DNA of 64,000 bases from Aphanomyces cochlioides (lineage: Eukaryota; Oomycota; Saprolegniomycetes; Saprolegniales; Verrucalvaceae), in NCBI GenBank assembly GCA_019828595.1, contig JAHQRK010000006.1, positions 682,001 through 746,000 of the forward strand, written 5' to 3'. Numbering within the stretch: the first letter of the stretch is position 1; each line of letters starts with the position of its first letter. The notes below the pieces were generated by a model. The model did not search any database, was not told the DNA's origin, and was given only the letters and a program-made list of their open reading frames with translations. A program made the position numbers and the translations under genes. Shown in pieces: positions 9,088-20,400 of the stretch.

Positions 9088-11214
9088 CTACTCGAGCTCG
9101 GATTGCTTTCGTTTTTTATGAGCGGACGGAGACAATTCCCTTGCGACTGTTTGGAACATGCACGCGTCGGCGTTTTCAGGGCGGATTTGCCCTGGAGCAC
9201 GTCCAGCTAGATTGCCATCAGGGTTGTTGTGCATGAGCACAAAGAACGCGCGCTCGAAAACAACCATCGACTCGTCTTCAGCCAGCGCTTCCAAACTGCC
9301 GTCGTAGAACGCATTGGCCTTGGCAATCGCAACGAGTTTGTCGACGACCACGCGCGCATTGTAGTACCGCTTCTTCGCCCTCTTGTCGTGCATGTCGGCG
9401 ACAGTCAATGCGCGGTACGGCCCAACGTCAGAGTCCACGTCGCCGTGGAACCATCGCCTCCATAGTTCCTGGCAAGTGATGCTTGGAATCATCCAATTTT
9501 CAGGCGCCCGCCGCGTTGCTCCATCGGACCATGTGAACCGGTGGTGGCTTTGCTCTGCGACGGTCTGGAGGCGGTCGTAGATTGCGTCGTAGTGCATGTT
9601 CTTGACCTTGTCGAAGCGGCAGTCACGGAATCCACGCTGCGCGACGCGGCCATTCTCTCCCGGCTGGAAATAGCGCTGGAATGCTTGATCAAAAATCTCC
9701 ATGACGGCTACCAAGTCGTTCATTTGCGCCAACGCAGCGTCCGTCGTCAATTGAAGCTTGACAGCCGTGGCGGTAAGGACACCGACGACGCGCTTGGCCA
9801 TGGCATAGCGCCGCTTGGAAGTTTCGTCCTTCGTTGTGGAAAAGCGCTCTTTCAATGGCCGCGGGTGTCGTGCGCCATCGCCAAGGAACCAAAGCTTCCA
9901 TAAATCACGACAATTCGTCATTGGAAGGGTCGTTTCCACCGCCGCCGACGACGCTGCCGCCGTCGAACTCTGCTCGAGTCGATTGACAATGACCAAGTAG
10001 GTCATCTCGAGCACGTCGTCAATGCAACATTGTTGAAACCCCGCAGTGGTGACCATTCCACGTGGACTAGCTCGAAAGAACGCTCGAAATGCACCGCCAA
10101 AAATGACCATGAGCGCATTCTCGGGCATGCCAGTCAAGACTTTGATGGACGGAATCAATCGTTCCCTGACGGCCGTCGCGACGAGCTGCTCAATGACGCG
10201 CTTGGCCACGTTGAACCGGTGCTGGGAGGTCGCATTGGTTAGAGTTCCGTCGAGAGTCTGGAACGGGCCGTGCGTGTCGTCTCCATGGAACCAGAGCCGC
10301 CACAGCTCCCGACAAGTCGTGGATGGAAACATCCATTCTTCATGACGCGACGGTGGAGGATGCAGCGGAGTCTGCTTGACGTTTCCGTCGCGTTTCGCGC
10401 TACGTTTGTTGTTGCTTTCTTCATACTCCGACTCGCTCCTGGACTCTTCCTCCGTCGAGGAACCAAGTCCAGCGCATGGAGGAATGTCGGGGTAGCGGCG
10501 AGTATACTCTGGTGGCTCGGAAGGTTCTTTGCTTGTCGTCTCCTGTCGATTTGACCGCTTCAATTTCTTGGCGACGCTCGTGTACATGGCAGACGCCACT
10601 TGAGCAAAGCTGTGTGCTATAAATCCTGGACGACAGAGAGATCCGTCGGCTCGGGCGCCAAAGAAGAGCGGAAACAACTTGTCAAACAATGCCATGCACG
10701 CATCAACATCGAGGAGAGCTAAGGACGCCGTGGAATCGATCAATCCATGCGTGAGAGCGTCTTCAACCATGGCGCGGACGACAAATTCAGCGTCGGTGAA
10801 GTTGCGACGGCAGAATCTGTCGAGGCAGCTCGTGTCCATCTCGTAGAGAGGTTGAAGGGTTGCATCGCCGTGGAACCAAAGCCTCCAGAGAGTGCGGCAT
10901 GTCGTGACGGGCAGCTTCCACGAAGGTTCAACCGCGTAGACTTCCTCAATCTCATCGTCGTCATCGCTCGGACTCTGCTTCTCATCTTTCTGTGGCTCTG
11001 GGAGCTTCCACTCGGTCCATCCTTCTTTCTTGGTTGAAGGCGGGGCTGGTGCGGAAGTTCCATCCAGGACTTGACGCAACGTTTGCGTCAAAACGGCCAT
11101 GGCTTGCTGCAATCCATGCATTCTTTCGTCGACTTTGCGTTCTAAAGCATCGAGGCGAGCGCAGACGCGGTGGAGCGTCTCCTCCATGTCTTCCAGACGC
11201 GTTGTCGTGATCAT
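9088..11214 (-). CDS. Four-repeat member of the WxxP/WxxWF family
   Basis: Single exon, 708 residues, starting MITTTRLEDMEE. Residues 8-50 form a coiled coil (VCARLDALERKVDER). Repeats lie at about 99-220, 293-414, 427-550 and 559-695. Each has the T-C-R-x-L-W-x-L-W-F-x-G-D core; the last begins FTWSDGATRRAPENW and carries LMHNNPDGNLAG, nearly identical to the last repeat of the gene at 5356-7716. The linker at 225-290 is Glu/Ser-rich and the C-terminus is basic (KKRKQSE). The domain order matches that neighbour exactly, so the two are recent tandem duplicates. Function unknown. Confidence 0.85.
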   Translation of the reverse strand: MITTTRLEDMEETLHRVCARLDALERKVDERMHGLQQAMAVLTQTLRQVLDGTSAPAPPSTKKEGWTEWKLPEPQKDEKQSPSDDDDEIEEVYAVEPSWKLPVTTCRTLWRLWFHGDATLQPLYEMDTSCLDRFCRRNFTDAEFVVRAMVEDALTHGLIDSTASLALLDVDACMALFDKLFPLFFGARADGSLCRPGFIAHSFAQVASAMYTSVAKKLKRSNRQETTSKEPSEPPEYTRRYPDIPPCAGLGSSTEEESRSESEYEESNNKRSAKRDGNVKQTPLHPPPSRHEEWMFPSTTCRELWRLWFHGDDTHGPFQTLDGTLTNATSQHRFNVAKRVIEQLVATAVRERLIPSIKVLTGMPENALMVIFGGAFRAFFRASPRGMVTTAGFQQCCIDDVLEMTYLVIVNRLEQSSTAAASSAAVETTLPMTNCRDLWKLWFLGDGARHPRPLKERFSTTKDETSKRRYAMAKRVVGVLTATAVKLQLTTDAALAQMNDLVAVMEIFDQAFQRYFQPGENGRVAQRGFRDCRFDKVKNMHYDAIYDRLQTVAEQSHHRFTWSDGATRRAPENWMIPSITCQELWRRWFHGDVDSDVGPYRALTVADMHDKRAKKRYYNARVVVDKLVAIAKANAFYDGSLEALAEDESMVVFERAFFVLMHNNPDGNLAGRAPGQIRPENADACMFQTVARELSPSAHKKRKQSELE

Positions 11215-11320
11215 CTTGCTGTGGCAGGATGGATTTTCGACTGTGTCATTGGTAGAAATGTCAACTGCCTCGACGTGGGCATCCCGAGAGAGAGACCAAT
11301 ATGACGTGTTTCCTTACAAC

Positions 11321-13501
11321 TTATCCTTCGTCCGATTCACTGCGCTTCCGCTTTTGATTCACGAGCATGGTGTAGATGGTCGTGAACATGTTGTTGCCTG
11401 CATTTTGGGGCAAAATGCTCGCTTCCACCTTATGGCCACCACCCATGGCGGCGGAGGCATGGCCCATGAGCACGAGGAACGCTTTCTCAAAGACTGACAT
11501 GCATGCGTCGGGTGGAAGGTTGTTGAGCGCGTCCACCGACGCCACAATTGAGTGGTCCACGGCCGTGTCGATGATTTTCTGCACGACCGCGGCGGCTTTA
11601 CCCCGCGTCTTGAGCACGTACGTGTGTTTGATGTCCGACTTGGTGAGCAACCGATACGGCCCGATCCGATTGACGGGATCGCCGATAAACCAAAGTTCCC
11701 ACAGCGCGCGGCAATTTGTGATGGGAAAGACCCAGTCTTCTGGTGCATTGTGCACCGAGCCGTCCGACCAAACGAACGTCGGGCGCGGCTTGGGCGGGGG
11801 CGTGCTTTTAGTGGTTTCCTTGGTGGCAGCGGCGCGCCGCTTCCTGGGCACAAATGCGGGCTTGGACTTTGTCGTGGCGGCTTCAGGGGATGACGGTTGC
11901 TTTGGCATGCGTCGGAGTCGTGTTGCGACTGGCTGGGGCGCAGACGGTGGGGAATCGACCACGGTAATGACTGGTGGATCTTTCGATGCACGGGTTTCCA
12001 TGGGCGGTGGGAGCGGCGTTTTCTTGGATTCCGCTGGCTTGACGTCGCTATTTGACGAAGCTTTCGCATTACTCGAGATCGGCGGTGGTGGCGTCGTTGC
12101 CTTGGACTCGATCGGTTTGTCGTCACTGGGATGCTTCACCGCTTGCTTGACGACGTCTTGGAGCGTCGTGGGTAAACTCTCGAGTGTGTCCAACCTGCGA
12201 TGCATCATGGCGAGCGCATCGTTTACAACCATGGCTACGACAGACACATTGTCTTCCAGCGCAAGATGGAGCACCTGTGGAAGGCCCTGGAGGTGTGTTT
12301 CGAGGGGCTTGAACCGCGAATCGAGCTGACCGACGACGGCAGTGGCTGTCGCAGCGGAATTGTCGGCAGCTGCAGCTTTTTCAAAGTGATGGCGCAGCGC
12401 CGTCATCACGACTTTGTTGACGAGCGCTTCGATGGAATCGTGCCATCGCTTCGGAAGTTGATCGAGCTTCATGGACTGGCTCACGACGTGCATCCGCGTG
12501 CCAAGTCGATCGAAATGGCTGTTTGACTCCTTTTCCATGGATTCCAGACGGACGTGGACGGCAACGAGCGCATGATCAATGACTTCTGTAATGGCTGTCG
12601 TGACGACTTCCTTGATTAATTCATGCATTCGATCGGGCCATCCCTTGAGCTGTGTTTCGAGCGGCACGAAGTGCGCATGCAGTTGATCGTCGTCCAGGCC
12701 ACGGGGAAATCGCTCGGGGAGGTCGTCGATTTGTTTCTCGAGGGATTCCAATCGCGATTGAATGTAGCCAAGGGTTTCCTCTGTGGAATTGTACGCTCGG
12801 TTTGTGTAATTGCCAAACTTACCGCCGCTGACGGCAAGTGACACGCGATCTGGGAGATTCCGGCCTTGCATTTCCAAAGATTCCAGCGTTCGATGCATGG
12901 CCGAGATCGATTCTTCCGTTCGCGCGAGCCAGGTATGGTGCCGTTGAGGATCGGTCAAAGCGTGGAGTGGCGTCGATTGGTCCTTCAATCGACTCTGGAG
13001 TTGTCGGAGAAGCGTATCAACGCGATCAGGGAGGATTTTCACTTGTGTTTCCAGTGTATCGAGACGTCGATGGATCGATGGCGTGACCTTATCAGGCAGG
13101 GCTTGTGTCTGCGTTTCGAGGGACGCTAAGCGTTCGTGAATATACCTGAGTGTTTCAAGGTTATTTGCAGTTGTGTCATCCGGTTGACGTCGAACTGACG
13201 CCGTGTCGAGGGATCCCAATCGACGCCGCATGCCATGTGCTGGATCAAACGCAGATCGGTTCAGCTCGTCTTCTACAACGGGCGCTGGCGTTCGTGGGCT
13301 ACACTCTGAATGTCGCTCGAGATTGTCCATGCGCCGATTGAATCGCTCCAATTTGTCATCTAGCATTCGAAACCGCGCGTCCTGGGCATCGAGAATCAAC
13401 TCGAGCTTTTCGTCAATCGTGCGAAACATGGACTCGACGCTTCTGCCTTCAGGAGTTGCAGGTTTCGTCGTTCGGAAGTCGACCTTCCGCGCCGCCTCCA
13501 T
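11321..13501 (-). CDS. Long coiled-coil protein with one C-terminal WxxP/WxxWF repeat
   Basis: Single exon, about 726 residues from ATG 13501 (MEAARKVDFRTTK); the upstream in-frame codon at 13534 is TTG. The first 460 residues contain roughly eight copies of a 30-40 residue coil unit with the pattern RL-[DE]-[ST]-LE-x-Q-x(3,4)-LP-[DE]-[RK]-[VF], the unit that occurs once at the N-terminus of the other members. A Pro/Lys/Ser-rich basic linker (about 460-570) follows. One family repeat then runs to the end (FVWSDGSVHNAPEDW, core NCRALWELWFIGD, GPYRLL) with a basic-acidic tip. Expansion of the coil and loss of all but the last repeat make it the most divergent member. It probably oligomerises, perhaps with its neighbours (inference). 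Confidence 0.82.
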   Translation of the reverse strand: MEAARKVDFRTTKPATPEGRSVESMFRTIDEKLELILDAQDARFRMLDDKLERFNRRMDNLERHSECSPRTPAPVVEDELNRSAFDPAHGMRRRLGSLDTASVRRQPDDTTANNLETLRYIHERLASLETQTQALPDKVTPSIHRRLDTLETQVKILPDRVDTLLRQLQSRLKDQSTPLHALTDPQRHHTWLARTEESISAMHRTLESLEMQGRNLPDRVSLAVSGGKFGNYTNRAYNSTEETLGYIQSRLESLEKQIDDLPERFPRGLDDDQLHAHFVPLETQLKGWPDRMHELIKEVVTTAITEVIDHALVAVHVRLESMEKESNSHFDRLGTRMHVVSQSMKLDQLPKRWHDSIEALVNKVVMTALRHHFEKAAAADNSAATATAVVGQLDSRFKPLETHLQGLPQVLHLALEDNVSVVAMVVNDALAMMHRRLDTLESLPTTLQDVVKQAVKHPSDDKPIESKATTPPPPISSNAKASSNSDVKPAESKKTPLPPPMETRASKDPPVITVVDSPPSAPQPVATRLRRMPKQPSSPEAATTKSKPAFVPRKRRAAATKETTKSTPPPKPRPTFVWSDGSVHNAPEDWVFPITNCRALWELWFIGDPVNRIGPYRLLTKSDIKHTYVLKTRGKAAAVVQKIIDTAVDHSIVASVDALNNLPPDACMSVFEKAFLVLMGHASAAMGGGHKVEASILPQNAGNNMFTTIYTMLVNQKRKRSESDEG

Positions 13502-14845
13502 AGATCCTATTCCTTGTTGCAATTCCTTGCGCAATACTCAAATCAAATGAAAATTCAATTCCGTCTGATATCCGGATCCGGATAATATCGCATATAGCGA
13601 AAGGTTGGCAACTCAAACCGACTTGGTGGCAGCGGCGACCATGCGATGAAAATCACGCCCTTCTCGATCGATTGGGCTTATCATGTGCAAAGGAGCATGT
13701 ATTAGACGTGATCTATTGTCATTTCCCTCGTCTGCTGTGAAAAAGAGGTCGAAATACCCTTAAACTCGAAGAATTTGACAAGGACATGCAGCCACGACTT
13801 TCTACAAGCTCGACCGAATGCTCACGTTGTGGCGGTCATAAGTCGAGCTGCACTTGACCTTCAAGGGGAAAGCAGCTTTCAGCGCAAGGGTCCTCGCTGT
13901 CCAAGTGGAAACACCCTGAAAAACCCGCGAAATAGGTAAACAGATGCCTCTCAACAATGCATTTGACAGGATATGACGAAGTGAACGCCATAGAGCACGT
14001 TGAAAAGGCTCGAAACATCCTATTATGGTCCAGGCAGCATCGGCACTTCATGTCAAAGTACAAACGTATCGATTACCTCAAGTCACCATGATGCTTCTTG
14101 GTGCAAGGGTCATGAAATCCTATGAACCTTCGTTGGAATTCTAGAATCCTTCGTGAAATTTACTCGAAAGGGCACATATCTGATGCGATCCGCGTTCTCT
14201 ACAGGCAACAATGGCTTCACCTCTTAGTACTGAATATGTTCAAGGGAACCCTCGTTATCCAACGAAGCTTGCATGCTTCCATGCTGAGCTTGGCTCGTCA
14301 ACTTGCATGAAGGCTGTAAAAGTAAACTATTTAGTTTAGTTATGTTTCTATTTTCTATTCCATAGTAGCGTTGGGTGCTAAATTATATTTAATTTGTTTC
14401 TGTATCTAATTTGTCAGGATTGGCTGTAAATTTAACACACATGGTTTGAAATCTAATGCACTTATAAAATTTGGTTTGGTTCTGTCGTCATCTCCCAACA
14501 TTTTAATAAGTCAAAGCCGATGTTAGGGCCTGGTCGGGGAAGAAATCCATCCCTGCCAGGCAGGAACGTTATCCGGAATTTTTTGGAAGTTTTTTTGAAA
14601 AATATTAAAAAGTATTTTTTCGATTTTCTTGAAAATGTGTCTGAAGCAGGAACGGACTTATCGACCCCATTATCCGGAAATGATTGGAATTGACCAATCA
14701 GAAGCCTGAATCCGTCCCTGGGAATGTAACAGCTGTAAATTTAAGTAACAGATCGAAACAAATAGGATATTTCGTGTTTTCCTGTTACGTAGGTCTAAGT
14801 TTCAAGTCTATTTTTAACTTTGTCAACTATCGACTGTATTGCTCG
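13502..14845. other. Intergenic, 1.3 kb
   Basis: No supported gene. It holds the duplicated TATCCGGATCCGGATA at 13569, AT-rich sequence from 14320 to 14480, and two further TATCCGGAA sites at 14570 and 14671. The in-frame codons 14684-14845 upstream of the RCC1-repeat gene look non-coding. Confidence 0.5.
13569..13584. promoter_or_regulatory. Double TCCGGAT motif upstream of the coiled-coil repeat gene
   Basis: TATCCGGATCCGGATA is an overlapping, near-palindromic double site about 70-85 nt upstream of ATG 13501. See the related sites at 1391, 17404 and 34361. Confidence 0.3.
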
Positions 14846-16354
14846 ATGGCCAAGCCGCTCTTGCCATGGCAGGATCCAAATGCGACGCCTTATTCGACAG
14901 TCGACCAGCTTGCCTACTTCATTGAGAAGTACGCCGCGTCGCCCAAGCCTATCGCTGCGTTTACGGATGCTTTTGTATGCTCGTTTCCACCGAAGGCTCC
15001 ACTGGGTGTTCGTTTTCACAACACGACTGGACGCGTCTTGATCCAAGACGTCATTCCCAATGCATTCAACAGCGGCTTAGCGGCAGAGAGCCAACTCACA
15101 CACGTCAATGGCGTCGACGTTACGCTGCTGTCCATCGAATCGCTCATCTCCGTGCTAAAAAAGACTCTACACCTCCCAAGGTTGTGCTTTTTCCAATCCA
15201 GCACGCCGTCTGCCTTGCCACACAATACTTTGACTGTCTTTGAGGTGATGGATGGCATCTCTCATGGCCATTCGATTCCATTACCAAGCCTTGCAATCGT
15301 CGATGTGGCTTGTGGATCCAACCATCTCCTCTTGAGATCGAGCACCGGTCTGGTCTTTTCGTTTGGAAGCGGCGACTGTGGTCGGCTTGGCCATGGCGAC
15401 ACCAGCGTCCGTGCATTGCCAGTGCTAATCCAAGCTCTGCGTTCGGAAGTCATCACGTCGATCGCTTGCGGACGCGATCATTCCGTCTGCTTGAGTGAGT
15501 CTGGCAATTGCTATTCCTTTGGATGGGGCGAAGGTGGCCGTCTTGGTCTTGGCGTTGACACTGGCAACGTCTTGTGGCCTACCAAGATGGACATGCCGCC
15601 GTCCGTCCGTGCCTTCCATCTCGTGGCTGCGGGACGAGAAACCACCGTGCTTGTGTCAATCTGCAATAGAGTGTGGATGTGTGGCCTGCATCCACTCAGC
15701 GCTGACAAACACGAGCTCCTCTTGTCACCAAAGCCATTTGCGATTCCAGGGAATGGTCTCATCGTCGGGACCAAGGCTGGCGATGCCCACTGCGTCGCAC
15801 GGACATCGCAAGGCGAGGTGTTTACCTGGGGAGACGGCGCATCAGGAGCGCTAGGTCACGGTGACTTGGACACCAAAGTAAGCCTAATCCGTGCTTGATG
15901 ACACTGACACATATTCAGAGCGAGCCGACACTTGTCCAAGGGTTGAACCGAGTGGTCAAAGTCGTGTGTGGCGCGTGGCACTCGGCATGCATCACAAATC
16001 AGCGCGAGATGTGGCTCTGGGGTGACCATGCTGGTGACAAGAACGTTGTCCCGACTCGAGTATGCTCTGAAGTGGAGGACGCCGCCTGTGGAAATGAAGG
16101 GGCTGTGTACGTCAAGACTTCCAACGAGGTACGCCCACGGAGGTCCTTGATCGTGCCGTGATGTTCATGATGGGACCAGACGATATGGACGTGGCCATCG
16201 AAGAATATCCTGTGGAACGACAAAGTGCATCGCGTCCGACGTACTCTTGCCCCTGCCATGAGAATGAAAAGTCACGGATGTTTGTGTAGTCAGCGCTGGT
16301 GGTGCATATGCGACTGTCGTGCCAGTGACACCAAGCCAGCAGCAGAAATACTAG
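14846..16354 (+). CDS. PDZ-like plus RCC1-repeat protein
   Basis: ATG 14846 (MAKPLLPWQD) is preferred over upstream in-frame codons. Residues about 45-115 resemble a PDZ domain (PLGVRF, VLIQDVIPNAFNSGLAAESQLTHVNG). RCC1 propeller repeats follow: CGSNHLLLRSSTGLVFSFGSGDCGRLGHGD, split here only for reading as CGSNHLL / FSFGSGDCGRLGHG, then CGRDHSVCL / SFGWGEGGRLGLG and TWGDGASGALGHGD. Intron 1 is 15878-15918 (41 nt). Exon 2 continues with CGAWHSACI and LWGDHAG. Beyond about 16104 the frame needs either a 38-nt intron ending at 16142 or a one-base correction. The continuing frame (MFMMGPDDMD) meets TAG at 16289, while a further RCC1-like stretch ends at TAG 16354, so the 3' end is uncertain. Partner and pathway unknown. 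Confidence 0.7.
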
Positions 16355-16369
16355 TAGACGATGATACCA

Positions 16370-17288
16370 TTAATGCACATGAGAGCTTTCAGCTGTCGAT
16401 GAGGCGACGGGAGGATTTGGTTCCTCGTCGTCGTCGTCATCTTCATCAGAGGATGATGAGAGATCCGCCAGGTCAGCAGTTTGTTTGCCGAGATGATAGG
16501 CTTGGCGGTAGGCTTCCTGCTGTCGTCGGCGAGCTTCTTCCATCTTGAGTGCGTTATGCTCGGCAGACCACCGCCGGAAAAACTTGACCGAGACAAAGAG
16601 CCCAACGATGGCGACAAGTACAACGACGAGCATCGCACCTGTTGGTTCTTCAGACTGCTCTTGGAAGATACGAAAGAGTGCGTCTGCCATGTGCTCTTCA
16701 GGCTCCGGTACACCAAGTTCTGTCGGGACTGAGCCATCAAAGCACGTCACGCCTTCCGTGTCGGTTGATTTGCCTGGCGTATATCCCATTCGTTTGCAAA
16801 ATTCGCGTCCCCTACAGCAATCCCATGAGCGCGAATCACCAAAGACCGAGGAAAACGTACGTTGAGACGATATGTCGTAGTGGCGAGCAGACTAGCGCAT
16901 TGCCATAGCAAGGACTGAGAGATTGGCCGCCACTTGGCGTGTAGAATTCATCTTTGCACGAGTCGTACCACTCGTCGCAAAGATCAGGGCATACTCTGTC
17001 CATCCGTCCCGTGCCGATGAAGGGGTGGCACGCTGAACACGTGAGTTCTTCATGCATGGCTTGGCATTTCGTGTTAAAGTTGGCCACGATCGGCTCCATG
17101 ATCTGTCGCTTGAGGGGCAACGTGTGCGTCGCATTGCAGCAGCTGTTTTGCCAATACTTGGCGCAGTGCTCGAGCGTGCGCTGCTTCTGCTGCCTCGATG
17201 GTTCCAACGGATCAAACTTGATTCCGCCTGTAGATCGGCAAGTCGGCAGTTCCGACGCCGCCTTCGCGGTCGCCTCCTCTCGACTCAT
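16370..17288 (-). CDS. Folate-receptor-like Cys-rich ectodomain with one membrane segment
   Basis: Two exons; the intron is 16812-16860 (49 nt, GTACGT...GTAG) and joins VST to GREFCKRMGY. The ectodomain has about 14 cysteines in the folate receptor/riboflavin-binding pattern: CRSTGG, HCAKYWQNSCCNATHT, CSACHPFIGTG, CPDLCDEWYDSCKDEFY, LSPCYG, LVCSPL, FCKRMGY. One membrane helix follows (GAMLVVVLVAIVGLFVSVKFF), then a charged helical tail ending in a Ser/Asp/Glu run, which would be cytosolic. The only ATG (17288) gives an N-terminus without a signal peptide, so a first exon may be missing from my model or the protein may use the membrane helix as its anchor. It converges on the RCC1 gene with 15 nt between the proposed stops. 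Confidence 0.72.
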
Positions 17289-17403
17289 TCTCAAAATCAA
17301 ATGGCTCCCTTTCTTCTGAGAATGCACGGTGAAAAACCCCAATAAACCTAAATCGAAAAGGTTTATTCATTTAAACCTGGTTTAATGGATAATGGGATCA
17401 GTA

Positions 17404-17414
17404 ACCGGATATCC
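17404..17414. promoter_or_regulatory. ACCGGATATCC motif
   Basis: About 25-35 nt upstream of ATG 17437 of the C2/EF-hand gene, in the 148-bp gap to the divergent folate-receptor-like gene. It matches the CCGGATA core seen upstream of other genes in the window. Confidence 0.3.
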
Positions 17415-17436
17415 ATTGGGATCTTCAACAGACATC

Positions 17437-20400
17437 ATGAGTCAACCGCCGCGAGGATCGCCGCCACCAAGGCCAGCGGGATCCCCTCCACCACGTCCAG
17501 CTGGTGCCCCTCCTCCTCGTCCAGCCGGCTCCCCACCGCCGCGTCCAGCTGGTGCTCCTCCTCCACGGCCTGCTGGAGCTCCACCACCACGTCCAGCCGG
17601 TCCTCCACCTCCACGACCGGACGCAGGTGCAGCCAGTGGGGGCACTCTTCCACCACGACCAACTGGAGCCCCACCTCCGAGACCGCAAGGATCTCCACCT
17701 CCAAGACCGAGTGCTCCACCGCCAAAGCCATCCGAGTCGCCACCAGTAGCAGCTCAGGCAGCACCACCGAAGCCTGTTGAGGCGCCACCGAGACCAAATG
17801 CATCTCCTCCAAAGCCAGTCGAGGCACCGCCAAAGGAATCCCCGCCAAAGTCTTCAGCTCCTCCTCCACTTGGACCAAACGATTCGCCTCCCAAGCCCGT
17901 CATTCGGCCGCCACCAGGAGCTCCACCACCATCCAATGTCGTAGGAGCTGCAGGTCCCATCGCGCCACCACCAGGAATGCCTCCAACGACCATCGCTCCT
18001 CCCGCAGGTGAGCGTATCGCCATGCTTTCCTCCTTACACTTGTGGCACGCCAGGGCCTCCGCCTCCTAAAGCAGGCAGTCCGATAAAGCCTCCACCGGGG
18101 GCTCCCCCAATAAAACCTCCACCTGGAGCTCCTCCTATCAAGCCCCCGCCAGGTGCGCCGCCAGTCACAGCCGCACAGGGTGCAGGTGGCATTCCAGGAC
18201 CTCCCAGTGGTCCTCCTCCAGGCCCTCCTGGCCCTCCAAAAGGCGCTCCACCAAGTCTTCCAAAAGGCGCTCCACCTCCGATTGAACAGACCGCCTCGGA
18301 GGACGCGGCGGCGGCGCCAGTAACTCGCACATTTGTCAAGAAAGGTCGCTTGCATTTTAAACTGCTCGAAGCGCGTGGTCTCTGTCGACCGAACGCGAAG
18401 AAGGACGACAAGAAACCATTCAAAGCCGACATCTACTGCAAGCTCAAAGTGGGCGCAAAGTCGAAACAGTCCAAGGAAGCCAAGAGCAAGACGTGGAAGA
18501 AGTCGGGGCAGGACGTCGGCTTTCAAGAGGAAACACTCTGGCTCAACTTGGACCATCCCGAGACGATGCTCGCGCCCGACAACGACTTCTACGTGACGGT
18601 ATGAGGACAACCTTGGCATGGCGGCGATTCGTGGACGTCTAGGTCGAGCTATGGGATGAAAACATGATTGCCGACGAACTCTTGGGCTCCTGCGACGTCT
18701 CGTTGCTTCGGTTCATGGACGGCAAGTCGCACCACGAGACGATTCCACTCACGCACTTGAAAACTCGCCTTCCTGCGGGACAAGTTGACATGGAGTTCAC
18801 GCTCGATATCGCGACGACCGGCATGCTGAGCATCGTCGTCATGGAGGGCCGCAACTTGAAAAACATGGAGTTGATCGGGAAGCAAGATCCATATTGCAAA
18901 TTCGAGCACGGCGGACTGACGAAGCGCACCAAGACGATCGACAAGGGCGGCACGAATCCTTACTTTGGCGAGGAAGAAATTTGCTTCTGGATCACCGACG
19001 AGTCGTGGGTCAACGACATGGTCGTCCATTTGTTTGACCAGGATGTCGGGAGCGACGACTTGATCGGCGACGGTCCCTCGCATCTCCATCGACAGCTTCT
19101 TCATGCGTGCGCTGTAGGTTCCTTCTCGGTGCTCAAACCGATGCAAGTTGGCGGCCAGACCGACACAATCATTCCTCTCGTCAATGGCGGCAAACCCGCG
19201 GGACAACTCGTCGTGAAGCTGCAATTTTACCCCGCAGGGCATTTGACGCTCCAATGCATCGCAGGACGAAAACTGCGGTACGTCGTCGTCTCCGTCGACA
19301 GCTCATGTGGATTCATGGCGGCGGTAGAGACGTCGACACGGTCGGGAGACAAGACCCGTACGTCAAGTTTTCCCTAGAAGGGGCTTGTATTCACACGGTC
19401 ATGCGGACCAAAGTGGACAACGACGGCGGGAAAGAGCCCGAGTGGAACGAGACGTTTGAGTTTGACGTCGTGGACCAATTCAGCATGGCGATCGAAGTTT
19501 GGGACCACGACAGCATGGGCGACGACGACTTGATCGGCGAGATGCATCTCTCGCTGCTACCCATCTTCCGCTATGGCTTCTTGGACGAATGGTACCCGCT
19601 CCAGTTCAAAGGCAAGTTCGGCAGCATGCAGAAAGCGGGCGAGCTCCACTTGGAACTCTCCTTTGTCGGCCCGGACGGCATTGGATTCCCCCAGCACCAG
19701 GTAGAACGACACAACGTTTAGACTTCTCGACCGCGGGTGTAGCCCGGCATGGACACGTTTGACCACCACGAGCGCGTGACCAAAGCGACGGCGCATCTCC
19801 GCAGCGCTCAAGATGCGCACCAAGCGCGGAAACAGTCTGCGATTCAACCACCGACAGCCATTGAGATCGTCAAGCAGGCCAAGACGTACGTGGCGGCCGA
19901 CAAGTACGTCCTTGAGCGCTGTCAAGTCGAGATTTGATCGCCACCGACATAGCAAGAGCGAGTTCTCGGAGGACGACATCCTCCGCGCGTTCAAGTTCAT
20001 CGACTTGGACAAGAACACGTTCATCGGCGCGGCGGAGATCCGCCATATCTTGATCTGCATGGGCGAACTCATCACGGACGCCGAGGTGGACGAGATGGTC
20101 CGCATGGTCGACCGCGACGGCGACGGACAGGTTTCGTTTGAGGAGTTCCGCAAGATGGTCGTCCATCCCGATCCAGGCAGCGCCGACTTTGGCAAAGAGG
20201 AAGAGCGCCCGGTGCAAGTGAACGAACGCGTCGACATTGTCACGGACGACGATCGGAAGCGCGAGATGGACATCAAGATGCAGAAGAAAGCGCTCCTCGA
20301 TAGGTTCATCGGCGACAACAATATCAACTTGGACATGCTCCGCCGCGTCTTTGGCCGCTTCAAGAAATCCGACAAGCCCGGCACGTCGTTTGAAGACTTC

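Noticed and set aside
16225..16548. Cys/Arg-rich plus-strand frame following the RCC1 gene
   Set aside because: Wrong frame relative to the RCC1-like continuation and overlaps the folate-receptor-like gene's 3' end.
19701..19749. Independent EF-hand gene starting at ATG 19749
   Set aside because: Possible, but a 42-nt consensus intron removes the stop and keeps frame; a 27-nt intergenic gap is implausible.
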